Positions 1 through 6,930 of a stretch of DNA of 11,752 nucleotides are shown in pieces. The position numbers were made by a program, and so were the translations under genes. Position 1 is the stretch's first letter. Each line of letters opens with the position of its first letter. The notes under the pieces were generated by a model that did not search any database, had not been told where the DNA came from, and saw only the letters and a program-made list of their open reading frames with translations. The stretch comes from Syntrophobacter sp. DG_60. GTDB lineage: Bacteria; Desulfobacterota; Desulfofervidia; Desulfofervidales; DG-60. The DNA is taken from contig LJNA01000032.1 in the NCBI GenBank assembly GCA_001304365.1, positions 1 through 11,752 on the forward strand. Direction: 5' to 3'.

Positions 1-815
1 AAGAAGAAAAAAGGGAAGTGGGGATTGCCCCTGGTGAAAAATCCTTGGCCAGAGAACTTGGTAGACCAGACATTAGCTGGTATAAGGCCAAGGCACAAAG
101 ATACACTGTCTATATTAAGTCCTTTCTGAAAAGGGATGCGCTCTATCCATATGAGATAAAGGATTTTGATTTAGATGATAATATCGATACATATGCCCCG
201 ATAGATAGCTTTGGAAAATGCCTTCCAGGATTGGCAAAGAGGTATGAACTAGAGGCCTTTGAGGGACATGAACCTACCCTTTGTCCAGATGCAGTAGTAA
301 TAATAGATTCCTCAGGGAGCATGAGAAACCCAGATAAAGAGATTTCTTATGCAGTAATTGGAGCCTTTGCCATAGCAAGAAATTATTTTGAGCATGGATC
401 AAAGGTAGGTGTAATAAACTTTTCTAACATCAATATCCAGCTTGAACCCACAAAGGAAAGGAACAGGGTGTATGAAACGTTAAAGCTTTACCAATGTGGT
501 GGAACTACACTCCATTTGGATGAACTCAATAAATATTTAGAAAAGATTGGTGAAAAAAGAGTAGATTTCATACTGATTACAGATGCAGGCATTGATAATG
601 TCTCTGAGGTAGTAGATTATTTTTTAAAACTTAGACACAGGCTTACCATCATTTGGATAAAGGGCGATGTAAAAGGACATGAAAGCTTTAAAGAACGATA
701 TAACCTTTTAAAAGAAAGGCTTGCACCTGTTAGTTTTTTTGAGATAGAAGATGAGCAAGATATCCCCTATGTAGCAGTAGGAAAGAGCTTTGGTGATATT
801 TATGCAGGGAATTAG
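1..815 (+). CDS. VWA-domain protein, 5' end outside window
   Basis: A von Willebrand factor A (VWA) domain protein, cut by the left edge. The frame is open from base 3, so the GTG at 18 is probably an internal valine. Counting from that GTG, the visible part is 265 residues. Residues 1-85 hold a basic helical stretch and a GK-x-L-P-G segment, like the lead-in of CoxE/MoxR-associated VWA proteins. The VWA fold runs from about 90 to 255. All metal-ion-dependent adhesion site elements are present: D-S-S-G-S at 97-101, the T-T pair at 163-164, and the I-T-D-A aspartate at 189. No signal peptide or membrane segment is visible, but the N-terminus is missing. VWA proteins of this kind often act with MoxR-type AAA+ ATPases in assembling or loading metals into protein complexes. 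That role is inference here, since no ATPase is in view. The stop codon lies inside the next gene (14-nt overlap), implying coupled translation. Confidence 0.8.
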   Translation, partial: EEKREVGIAPGEKSLARELGRPDISWYKAKAQRYTVYIKSFLKRDALYPYEIKDFDLDDNIDTYAPIDSFGKCLPGLAKRYELEAFEGHEPTLCPDAVVIIDSSGSMRNPDKEISYAVIGAFAIARNYFEHGSKVGVINFSNINIQLEPTKERNRVYETLKLYQCGGTTLHLDELNKYLEKIGEKRVDFILITDAGIDNVSEVVDYFLKLRHRLTIIWIKGDVKGHESFKERYNLLKERLAPVSFFEIEDEQDIPYVAVGKSFGDIYAGN

Positions 816-1608
816 AGAACTATTAGAAAAAAATCCAGATTTAATAAAAATTAGGCCTGATAAAAAAAGGATTCAGATGTTAAACAGGTATGAAGAGGTA
901 ATAAAGGCCGATTATGATAAGCTTCATGAGATAGCCAAAGAATACATGCGGTGGGGTTTGGACATACCCAGTTGGAGATTTGATGCCGCCTCAGCAAGGG
1001 TATTTGAGTTTGGGAGGAGGTTGGCAAGGGAGTACAATGTAGATATTTTTGAGGTTAGTAAGCTTTTTAATGAGGTTTTGCCCCACTATACAAGAGCTGG
1101 ATTAGCGGGTTGCTTTATATCTGGGCTGTATATAGACATAATTAAACAGGGAGATATTATTAAGCTAAATCTTATGACATACCCTGGCAGCATATATGGC
1201 ATTGGCTATAGGCATCCTAAAGGAAGGCTGGAGGTTGTAGGCAACAGGGCACACTTTTTGGGGGCAGAGATGGAAGGTGGGGAAGTATTCATAAAAGGCA
1301 ATGTAGGAAATTATTTAGGAAAATTAAAGAAGGATGGAAAGATACTAGTAGAAGGCAATGTTAGAAATTGGGTAGGAGAAAAGATGGAAGGAGGAACTAT
1401 CTTTATTAAAGGCAATGTAGGGGATGCGCTGGGAGAAAAGATGATAGGTGGTGAAATATTGATTGAGGGAAATATTGGATCATGGGTAGGAGATGATATG
1501 AGGGGAGGTATAATAAGGATTAAAGGGGAATATAAGTCATTAAGCAGTGACAGGAGGGGTGGAGGGATTTACGTATGGGAAAATAGTAAATGGACATTGA
1601 TTGGATAA
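802..1608 (+). CDS. GXGXG-type beta-helix repeat protein
   Basis: A 268-residue protein of unknown role. The first 130 or so residues are mostly helical and match nothing I recognise. From about residue 147 there are five tandem 19-residue repeats with a G-N-x-x-x-x-x-G-x-x-M-x-G-G-x-I-x-I-x pattern. This is the signature of the right-handed beta-helix seen in the C-terminal domain of glutamate synthase large subunit and in formylmethanofuran dehydrogenase subunit C. There is no amidotransferase, FMN or iron-sulfur domain, so it is neither of those enzymes; it may be a scaffold or a carrier of a metal or cofactor. I chose the ATG at 802 over an in-frame TTG at 790 because GGTGAT lies 4 nt upstream of it. 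The gene starts inside the VWA gene, and the two are probably made and used together. Function is not established. Confidence 0.75.
   Translation: MQGIRELLEKNPDLIKIRPDKKRIQMLNRYEEVIKADYDKLHEIAKEYMRWGLDIPSWRFDAASARVFEFGRRLAREYNVDIFEVSKLFNEVLPHYTRAGLAGCFISGLYIDIIKQGDIIKLNLMTYPGSIYGIGYRHPKGRLEVVGNRAHFLGAEMEGGEVFIKGNVGNYLGKLKKDGKILVEGNVRNWVGEKMEGGTIFIKGNVGDALGEKMIGGEILIEGNIGSWVGDDMRGGIIRIKGEYKSLSSDRRGGGIYVWENSKWTLIG
1240..1530 (+). repeat. Five in-frame 57-nt (19-residue) coding repeats
   Basis: Within the beta-helix gene, five consecutive units begin with G-N or an equivalent pair at a strict 19-residue spacing and share an M-x-G-G-x-I core: MEGG-EVFIKG, KDGKILVEG, MEGG-TIFIKG, MIGG-EILIEG and MRGG-IIRIKG. 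The conservation is clear in the protein and partial in the DNA, for example recurring GGCAATGTAG. This points to old duplication with drift rather than a recent tandem expansion. Each unit should make one coil of the helix. Confidence 0.75.
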
Positions 1609-1618
1609 ATAATATAAA
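1591..1618 (+). promoter_or_regulatory. Candidate sigma-70 promoter for ssb
   Basis: TGGACA (1591-1596) and TATAAA (1613-1618) are separated by 16 nt, each one mismatch from the sigma-70 consensus. The promoter overlaps the end of the upstream gene and would give a leader of roughly 60 nt before ssb. It was found by eye only in AT-rich DNA, so a chance match is possible. Confidence 0.4.
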
Positions 1619-1686
1619 TAATTCTTGCCATAAAATCCTCTATATGTTAGAAAAAAAGAGCCAAATCCCTTTTTAAGGAGGTCTTT

Positions 1687-2094
1687 ATGGCTGCTATAAA
1701 TAAGGTAATCCTTATAGGCAATTTGGGGGCAAACCCTGAGATAAGATATACACCTAGTGGCACTGCAGTGGCCAACTTTAGTGTGGCCACAAGTGAGAAA
1801 TGGGTGAATAAACAGGGAGAAAAACAAGAACGTACAGAATGGCATAGAATTGTAGCCTGGGGGAAGCTAGGCGAATTTTGTAATCAATATTTGGCTAAAG
1901 GTAAGCAGGTATATGTTGAAGGACGTCTGCAGACCCGTTCCTGGGAGGATAAGGATGGAAATAAGAGATGGACTACAGAGGTCATTGCTCAGAGGCTCCA
2001 GCTTTTAGGTCCCCCAGAAGCTGCTCCCAGCCCTCCACCAGAAACATTGAAACTGCCAGAAGAAGTCCCTGTTGACGAAGATATTCCATTTTAA
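1687..2094 (+). CDS. ssb: Single-stranded DNA-binding protein SSB
   Basis: Binds and protects single-stranded DNA during replication, recombination and repair, and recruits partner enzymes. The protein has 135 residues. The N-terminal OB fold covers about 1-107, starting [10 protein letters not shown] and including [10 protein letters not shown] and the Y-V-E-G-R-L strand. A short Pro/Glu-rich linker follows. The acidic tip D-E-D-I-P-F (130-135) is the standard docking peptide for SSB-interacting proteins such as primase. The linker is much shorter than in E. coli (178 residues) but normal for many other bacteria. A strong ribosome binding site AAGGAGG at 1675-1681 sits 5 nt before the ATG. 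The gene is preceded by a 78-nt gap with a candidate promoter, so it may be transcribed independently of the two genes upstream. It converges on the zinc-ribbon gene. Confidence 0.97.
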   Translation: MAAINKVILIGNLGANPEIRYTPSGTAVANFSVATSEKWVNKQGEKQERTEWHRIVAWGKLGEFCNQYLAKGKQVYVEGRLQTRSWEDKDGNKRWTTEVIAQRLQLLGPPEAAPSPPPETLKLPEEVPVDEDIPF

Positions 2095-2151
2095 CGGTTT
2101 AAATCGTTAAGTCGAGATTAGTTGATTTGTTAAATCGTAAAATGGTTTAAC
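2091..2151. terminator. AT-rich palindromes between convergent genes
   Basis: The 56-nt gap between the ssb stop and the convergent gene holds two inverted repeats. One is a 20-nt imperfect palindrome at 2091-2110 (TTAACG ... CGTTAA arms) that includes the ssb stop codon. The other is an 8-bp stem at 2129-2151 (GTTAAATC paired with GGTTTAAC, one G-U pair, 7-nt loop). Both contain a TTAAATCGT-like core. Neither is followed by a good T-run, so a two-way terminator is plausible from position but weak in form. Confidence 0.3.
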
Positions 2152-2903
2152 TATTTGACTTCGGTAGTTTCTTTAATTAGGCCTTTCCAATAAATAATCC
2201 TCTGACAGGTTGAGCAAAACATAAGACGGTCCATTCTTAATAGCTCATTGTATTGTTGGGGTGGAATACGCATATGACACCCTTCACATACACCATCATC
2301 ATTTACAGCTACAATAGCGTTCCCATTTCTGCGTCTATAAATAAAATCATAACGTTCAAGCAGATCTTTAGGAAGATTTTTAGCCACTTCCTCTCTTTGC
2401 TGTTTTAATACAGTCAATTTTTCTCCAAGCTCCTTTAAAGAGTGCTCTAATCTCCTTTGCTCAGAAGCCTGATGTTTCTCTAGTTCCTTAACCTTTGACT
2501 CGCTTTCTGTTATATCCCTTTTTATAGAGTCTATTTCCTCCATTAGCTCTAAAATCCTCTCTTCCCACTGGGAAACCAAGGCCTTAAGCTCTTCAATCTC
2601 CGCAAGTAAGGCTTGGTATTCCTTATTTGTCTTTATTTCCATAATCCTTTGCTGGCTCTTTCTCGTCTTCGCCTCACAATCTTCAAGTTCCCATTCAGCA
2701 CCTTTTTTCTCCTTCTCTCTTCCCTCTAATCTTTCCTTTTTCAAGGCAAGCTCCTGTTTAGCTTGGCTTAACCTTTTCTTAATCCCATCAAGGGCCTTTG
2801 GTGCAGTATGTAATTTGTGATCAATGTCTTTTATTTGAATGTCAATGCCTTGTAATTTAATTAAGACTAAAATAGCTTCCTTCAATATCTTCCCCTTTAA
2901 CAT
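2151..2903 (-). CDS. Coiled-coil C4 zinc-ribbon protein (COG1579 type)
   Basis: A 250-residue cytoplasmic protein. A long heptad-rich coiled coil spans about 20-178, rich in Glu, Lys and Leu, and carries the K-T-N-K-E-Y-Q-A-L-L segment (91-100) typical of this family. A C-terminal zinc ribbon follows, with C206-x2-C209 and C230-x2-C233. The family is widespread; a role in nucleic-acid transactions is often proposed but not proven. The start is uncertain. The ATG at 2903 has no Shine-Dalgarno sequence. A TTG at 2885 (codon 7) is preceded by AAGGGGA and would give M-K-E-A-I-L-V-L-I-K-L-Q, which resembles family N-termini, so it may be the real start. The gene follows the tRNA terminator and may depend on readthrough or on an unseen promoter. 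Its placement after rpoD is consistent with a housekeeping role. Confidence 0.88.
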   Translation of the reverse strand: MLKGKILKEAILVLIKLQGIDIQIKDIDHKLHTAPKALDGIKKRLSQAKQELALKKERLEGREKEKKGAEWELEDCEAKTRKSQQRIMEIKTNKEYQALLAEIEELKALVSQWEERILELMEEIDSIKRDITESESKVKELEKHQASEQRRLEHSLKELGEKLTVLKQQREEVAKNLPKDLLERYDFIYRRRNGNAIVAVNDDGVCEGCHMRIPPQQYNELLRMDRLMFCSTCQRIIYWKGLIKETTEVK

Positions 2904-2920
2904 TAATTTCGCTATAAATT

Positions 2921-2949
2921 AAAAAAGGTGCGCTTATAAAACGCACCTT
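2921..2949 (-). terminator. Intrinsic terminator of the tRNA unit
   Basis: On the minus strand, an 8-bp stem (AAGGTGCG pairing with CGCACCTT, including 6 GC-rich pairs at 2927-2932 and 2942-2947) has a 9-nt loop and runs directly into six T residues (complement of 2921-2926). It begins 5 nt after the tRNA CCA end, the expected place for rho-independent termination of the tRNA transcript. It also separates the tRNA from the zinc-ribbon gene. Confidence 0.85.
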
Positions 2950-2954
2950 GCTAA

Positions 2955-3030
2955 TGGTGGGCCCACCAGGGATCGAACCTGGGACCTTCCGGTTATGAGC
3001 CGGTGGCTCTACCCACTGAGCTATGGGCCC
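2955..3030 (-). tRNA. tRNA with CAU anticodon, probably tRNA-Ile2
   Basis: A full 76-nt cloverleaf read on the minus strand. It has a perfect 7-bp acceptor stem (GGGCCCA/TGGGCCC), a D stem GCTC/GAGC, an anticodon loop CTCATAA, a T arm CCAGG-TTCGATC-CCTGG, discriminator A73 and an encoded CCA. A CAU anticodon can be initiator Met, elongator Met, or Ile2 (C34 modified to lysidine by TilS to read AUA). The perfectly paired G1-C72 end argues against an initiator. The acceptor is close to the GGGCC(C/T) stems of isoleucine tRNAs, and C4-G69 and C5-G68 match E. coli tRNA-Ile2, so Ile2 is favoured over elongator Met. Position 27-43 is an A-A mismatch at the top of the anticodon stem. It has its own promoter and terminator. 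Confidence 0.93.
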
Positions 3031-3038
3031 ATCCTCTA

Positions 3039-3066
3039 ATAATACAATGAAAGCCATCTTTGTCAA
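3039..3066 (-). promoter_or_regulatory. Sigma-70 promoter of the tRNA gene
   Basis: Minus strand: TTGACA (complement of 3061-3066, a perfect -35) and TATTAT (complement of 3039-3044, one mismatch) with a 16-nt spacer. The -10 box ends 8 nt before the mature tRNA 5' end, so the primary transcript would carry almost no leader. The -35 box abuts the rpoD stop codon at 3067. Confidence 0.8.
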
Positions 3067-4791
3067 CTACTTCTTAAGAAAAGCCTTTAACAATTTACTC
3101 CTACTAGGGTGTCTTAACTTTCTTAAGGCCTTAGCCTCTATTTGCCTAACGCGTTCACGAGTTACCGAAAAGCACCTCCCTACTTCTTCTAAGGTATGAT
3201 CAGCACCTTCTCCAATCCCAAATCGCATACGCAATACCTTTTCTTCACGCGGTGCCAATGTAGAAAGCATTTTTCTTGCCTGACGTGCTAAATCCATCCT
3301 AATCACCAATTCATCTGGGGGTAATACCTTCTTATCCTCAATAAAATCTGCCAAAGAACTGTCTTCCTCTTCACCCACAGGCATCTCAAGGGATATAGGC
3401 TCCTTCGCAACCCTCAAAATTTTATTTACCTTTTCTAGAGTAAGGCCCGTTCTATTAGCAATTTCTTGAGGTGTAGGTTCCTCTCCGTTTTCCTGGATAT
3501 AATAGCGCACTATCTTAGCCAATCTATTAATAGTTTCAAGCATATGGACAGGTATACGGATTGTTCTAGCCTGATCTGCAATGGCCCTACTAATGGCCTG
3601 CCTAATCCACCAAGTAGCATAAGTGCTAAATTTATACCCGCGCTGATACTCAAATTTATCTACTGCCTTCATTAAGCCAATGTTGCCTTCCTGAATCAAG
3701 TCTAAAAATTGGAGTCCACGATTAGTATATTTTTTGGCAATGCTTACTACCAAACGTAGGTTGGCTTTAACTAGCTGGTTTTTAGCCCATTGGATCTTCT
3801 CTTCACCCCCTCTTATTCTCCTTAAAATATTCCTCAATTTGTCCAAAGGCATCTCTAACTTACCCTCTATCCTCAATACACCCCTTTGCACACGCTTCAT
3901 CTTTTGCTCAATTATCTCAAACTCTTTCAAACTGAGACCCAAATCTTTAATAACTCTTCGCCTTTGTCGGGGAAATTTCTTAAGTGGTTGCATTAACTTT
4001 TTTATTTCAGATAGAGGTAAACCCGATCTTAACATACACTCAGCCATATCTTGTTCATAACCTTCAACCTTTGCTAACAGTTGCCTCAATTTGTTTACAA
4101 TACAATCAATTTGTTTATTATCTAATTTTATCCTCTTCAAAAGGTAACAAATGTGGGATTTATTATCCAAAAATCTTTGTTTCACTCGCCGCCGGGTTCC
4201 TTTGTTAGAAATCTTACTAAAAAACGTACGACGTAGGGCTAGGTTTTCTTTTTCTATCAAAGCCACTTTATCCAATAAACCAATCACTAGTTTCCTCTTC
4301 TCTTCCTCTTGGTCCAAATCTTCCTCATCCAGATCTCTAACTATTTCTCTTATGCCTATTTCTCCCTTTTTTAACCTCTGCCCAAGTTTAATCAGCTCCT
4401 TTACCCCTATAATAGAATCCAACAAGGCACCTAATATTTCCTCCTCCCCCTTTTCTATTACCTTGGCAATCTCCACTTCCTCCTCTCTACTCAATAAAGG
4501 CACTGCTCCCATCTCCTTTAAGTAAAGTCTTACGGGGTCAACAAAACAGCCCCCATCGCCTTGTTCTGCAACTATCTTCATTTCATTTAAATCTCTATCT
4601 ACTGCCTGTTTCGCATTTTCTTCTACAATATCTATATCCATTTCATTAAAGATCATAATTATATCACCCATCTTCTCAGCCACAAATTCTTTTGGCAAGG
4701 CCTGGTTGATCTCATCATAGGTAAGGTATCCCTTTTCCCTCCCCAAGGAGATAAGTCTCTTAATTTCCCTAATCTCATTTGTCTTATTCAT
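3067..4791 (-). CDS. rpoD: RNA polymerase principal sigma factor RpoD (sigma-70)
   Basis: Directs RNA polymerase core to housekeeping promoters. The protein has 574 residues from the ATG at 4791, which I chose over the TTG at 4812 because AAGGGGG (4801-4807) lies just upstream. Domains in order: region 1.1 at about 5-60; region 1.2 at about 83-115 ([11 protein letters not shown]); a Lys/Glu-rich non-conserved insert at about 120-320; region 2 at about 335-415, with [30 protein letters not shown] and [10 protein letters not shown] for -10 recognition and melting; region 3 at about 420-490; and region 4 at about 505-570, with [18 protein letters not shown] as the -35 helix-turn-helix. It overlaps the end of dnaG by 8 nt, indicating coupled translation. 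The near-consensus -35/-10 boxes elsewhere in the window fit recognition by this factor. Confidence 0.98.
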   Translation of the reverse strand: MNKTNEIREIKRLISLGREKGYLTYDEINQALPKEFVAEKMGDIIMIFNEMDIDIVEENAKQAVDRDLNEMKIVAEQGDGGCFVDPVRLYLKEMGAVPLLSREEEVEIAKVIEKGEEEILGALLDSIIGVKELIKLGQRLKKGEIGIREIVRDLDEEDLDQEEEKRKLVIGLLDKVALIEKENLALRRTFFSKISNKGTRRRVKQRFLDNKSHICYLLKRIKLDNKQIDCIVNKLRQLLAKVEGYEQDMAECMLRSGLPLSEIKKLMQPLKKFPRQRRRVIKDLGLSLKEFEIIEQKMKRVQRGVLRIEGKLEMPLDKLRNILRRIRGGEEKIQWAKNQLVKANLRLVVSIAKKYTNRGLQFLDLIQEGNIGLMKAVDKFEYQRGYKFSTYATWWIRQAISRAIADQARTIRIPVHMLETINRLAKIVRYYIQENGEEPTPQEIANRTGLTLEKVNKILRVAKEPISLEMPVGEEEDSSLADFIEDKKVLPPDELVIRMDLARQARKMLSTLAPREEKVLRMRFGIGEGADHTLEEVGRCFSVTRERVRQIEAKALRKLRHPSRSKLLKAFLKK

Positions 4792-6586
4792 ATACACTGC
4801 CCCCCTTAACAATCTCAGCCCCTTTAATCAATCTTTTCTTTTTCTTTGATAAATGTTCATACTCCTTTAAAAGCTCAGTTCGAACATTCCCTCTTTTTTC
4901 ATCCTCTTTAATTTGGGTTAAAAGAGATTTTAACTGTTTTTCTAATTTCTTTTCTTCTATTTTCCCAAGGAAGTCCTTTGCCATATCTTCCTTAAAAGGT
5001 GAAGGCTCCATTGCCCAATGAGCAACTAGAGATTTTATAACCTCTTCTTTTATATTTAATAGTAAGTCCCCAAAATCTAACTTGTTCTGCCTTTCATAAA
5101 TTTCAAACATCAGATTCAACAATTGATTCAATAAGGGATGGGTAATCACTTTAGAAACATCATATTGTTTAAAGCTAGGAATAAACTGAGGACAACAGAA
5201 AAGGAATTCCATCACCCGCAACTCAAAACTTGGAAAGGACGCTGTTAAATCAAGTGACCTAACAGATTTTGAGGTCTCCCTGGGTAAGTTTTGAATCAAG
5301 GCCGGTTCCACATAAAACAATTGGCACAGTCTATCCATATAATCACGTTTTTTTAAGGGATTTTTAAATTGGGAAATTACATTTGCAGCTTCTTGCACAA
5401 ACCCCCAACGCTTTTCAAAATCGGCCCTGGTCTCCTTTTCCCCACTTTCTAAATACCAATCAACCAGTGGCCTAGCCTGGGGCAAAAATTTTAAAAAACC
5501 CTCCTTACCTACTTCAGATATAAAGCTATCTGGATCATAGCCTTCTGGCAAAGGTAATATATCTACTGAGACCTCCTCTTTAAAAAGATTCTCTAAAGGA
5601 GAGAATTCAGATAAGTAGTGTGGAATACATCCTTTAGATGCCTTCTTTCCGGCAACATCTGCATCATAAATTAAAATGACGTGAGTACTAAGTCCCTTTA
5701 AAATTCTCACTTGAGCAGATGTCAATGCAGTGCCTAGGGTTGCTACTACATATTTTATACCTCTAGCATGTAAGCTGAGTAGATCAAAATAACCTTCTAC
5801 TAAAATTACCTTTCCCTCTTGCTGGGCCCATTGCCTGGCTACATTGGCCCCATAAAGACAAAAACCTTTTTGATAAACAGGGGTTTCTGGAGAGTTAATA
5901 TATTTAGGCAAACTCTCATCCAGGACCCGCCCCCCAAAGGCGATTACCTTACCTTTAGAATTAAATATAGGAAAAATAATGCGATCTCGAAAGCGATCAT
6001 AAACCCCTCCACCCTCCTTTTCTATAAGAAGGCCGGTTTGAATAGCTAAGGCAGTAGATATGTTTTCTCTTCGAAAAAATTGGGCCAAACTATCCCACCT
6101 AGGTGGGGCATACCCCAACATATAATTAGAGATAGTATCTTCCCTAATATCCCTAGCCTTAAGGTACTCTCGGGCCTTTTTACCATCTTTTTCTTGAGTA
6201 AGATATTGATGGTAAAATCTTGCAGCTTGTTGATTAACTCTAAGAATATCCTTTTTTAAGCGATAAATCTTCTCTTCTTCAGGTGTAGTTTTTATTGTGG
6301 GTAAGGGCAAACCGTACCGATTTGCTACTTCTTCCACTGCCTCCCTAAAAGAATACTGCCTGTATTTCATAAGGAAATGGAAGACATTTCCTCCAACACC
6401 ACAACCAAAGCAATGAAAGATCTGTTTTTCTCCACTTACAGTAAATGAGGGGCTGGTTTCATGATGGAAGGGACATAAACCTACATAATTTTTCCCTACC
6501 CTTTTTAAAGGTATATATTCCCCTATAATCTCTACAATATTGGCCGCACTTCTTATTTGTTCTATCTTCCCTTGAGGGATACTCAC
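4784..6586 (-). CDS. dnaG: DNA primase DnaG
   Basis: Makes the RNA primers for the lagging strand and for replication start, working with the replicative helicase. The protein has 600 residues. The N-terminal CHC2 zinc domain has C38-P-F-H41 and C59-F-G-C62. The RNA polymerase core runs from about 110 to 370, including the [11 protein letters not shown] segment. The TOPRIM motifs are V-E-G-Y-F-D (E264) and Y-D-A-D (D308, D310), the metal-binding catalytic acids. The C-terminal portion after about 380 is the helicase-interaction region and is divergent. The start is GTG with AAGGA (complement of 6594-6598) 7 nt upstream. The gene lies between rpsU and rpoD, the classical macromolecular-synthesis arrangement, and its stop overlaps the rpoD start (ATGAATAA). 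Confidence 0.98.
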   Translation of the reverse strand: MSIPQGKIEQIRSAANIVEIIGEYIPLKRVGKNYVGLCPFHHETSPSFTVSGEKQIFHCFGCGVGGNVFHFLMKYRQYSFREAVEEVANRYGLPLPTIKTTPEEEKIYRLKKDILRVNQQAARFYHQYLTQEKDGKKAREYLKARDIREDTISNYMLGYAPPRWDSLAQFFRRENISTALAIQTGLLIEKEGGGVYDRFRDRIIFPIFNSKGKVIAFGGRVLDESLPKYINSPETPVYQKGFCLYGANVARQWAQQEGKVILVEGYFDLLSLHARGIKYVVATLGTALTSAQVRILKGLSTHVILIYDADVAGKKASKGCIPHYLSEFSPLENLFKEEVSVDILPLPEGYDPDSFISEVGKEGFLKFLPQARPLVDWYLESGEKETRADFEKRWGFVQEAANVISQFKNPLKKRDYMDRLCQLFYVEPALIQNLPRETSKSVRSLDLTASFPSFELRVMEFLFCCPQFIPSFKQYDVSKVITHPLLNQLLNLMFEIYERQNKLDFGDLLLNIKEEVIKSLVAHWAMEPSPFKEDMAKDFLGKIEEKKLEKQLKSLLTQIKEDEKRGNVRTELLKEYEHLSKKKKRLIKGAEIVKGGSVYE

Positions 6587-6643
6587 CTAATGATCCTTAA
6601 AATAAGTAGAAAAAAGGTTTTAAATTAAATCTCAGATCCTCAA

Positions 6644-6676
6644 GGTTCTTAGAACCCATGCTAGAAATTTTTCTAG
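6644..6676 (-). other. Two small palindromes between rpsU and dnaG
   Basis: The 86-nt rpsU-dnaG gap holds two inverted repeats. A CTAGAAA/TTTCTAG pair at 6661-6676 swallows the rpsU stop codon. A GGTTCT/AGAACC pair at 6644-6656 has a one-base centre. In E. coli a terminator and an RNA-processing site lie in the same gap and lower dnaG output relative to rpsU. These hairpins occupy the equivalent position but lack a directly attached T-run (TTTTTT comes about 25 nt later), so an attenuating or processing role is only inferred. No convincing dnaG promoter was found in the gap. Confidence 0.35.
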
Positions 6677-6873
6677 AGAATGCCAAGGCGCTTCATGCGT
6701 TTTAGCAGTCTTTTACGCGCAGCCATGGCCTTTTTCTTTTTACGCACACTGGGTTTTTCATAAAATTGGCGTTTTTTTAACTCAGATAGAATACCCTCTT
6801 TTTCTACCTCTCTCTTAAAACGCTTAAGCGCTATTTCAAAAGGCTCATCTGGCTGCACCCGCACTCCACTCAT
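6673..6873 (-). CDS. rpsU: 30S ribosomal protein S21
   Basis: A small basic protein of the 30S subunit that helps base-pairing between 16S rRNA and the Shine-Dalgarno sequence during initiation. From the ATG at 6873 the protein has 66 residues, the usual family length. It opens [20 protein letters not shown] and ends in a strongly basic tail rich in K-K-K-K and R-K-R-L-L-K-R. The start is set by AAGGGGAG (complement of 6879-6886) 5 nt upstream. The frame stays open for another 19 codons, but that stretch contains the gene's own promoter, so a longer form is unlikely. First gene of the rpsU-dnaG-rpoD cluster. Confidence 0.96.
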   Translation of the reverse strand: MSGVRVQPDEPFEIALKRFKREVEKEGILSELKKRQFYEKPSVRKKKKAMAARKRLLKRMKRLGIL

Positions 6874-6901
6874 CAAATCTCCCCTTTCTTCAAACAAGCG
6901 C

Positions 6902-6930
6902 ATTATAATTTTTACATTCTTATAAGTCAA
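6902..6930 (-). promoter_or_regulatory. Sigma-70 promoter of rpsU-dnaG-rpoD
   Basis: Minus strand: TTGACT (complement of 6925-6930, one mismatch) and TATAAT (complement of 6902-6907, perfect) with a 17-nt spacer. This is the best full promoter in the window by eye. Transcription would begin near 6895, leaving a leader of about 22 nt with the rpsU Shine-Dalgarno inside it. Its -35 edge is immediately next to the large palindrome that begins at 6931. Confidence 0.85.

Noticed and set aside
18..20. GTG at 18 as the true start of the VWA gene
   Set aside because: The frame is open to the window edge and no convincing ribosome binding site precedes the GTG, so the gene most likely begins further upstream.
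1240..1530. Regular 57-nt repeats as a possible CRISPR array
   Set aside because: The repeats are in frame, have no unique spacers, and encode an ordinary protein solenoid.
1540..1845. 101-codon minus-strand frame over the start of ssb
   Set aside because: It is antisense to two well-supported plus-strand genes, has no recognisable domain, and its composition looks like a reverse frame of coding DNA.
2857..3066. 69-codon open frame across the tRNA region
   Set aside because: It overlaps a complete tRNA gene, its promoter and its terminator.
3466..4525. Several plus-strand open frames opposite rpoD
   Set aside because: The conserved sigma-70 protein on the other strand explains the coding signal; these are shadow frames without ribosome binding sites or domains.
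6587..6643. Separate promoter for dnaG
   Set aside because: A TTGAGG and several AT-rich hexamers occur, but no pair has proper spacing and a good -10 box.
6874..6930. 19-codon N-terminal extension of rpsU
   Set aside because: The stretch contains the rpsU -10 and -35 boxes, and a good Shine-Dalgarno sits before the internal ATG, which yields the usual S21 length.
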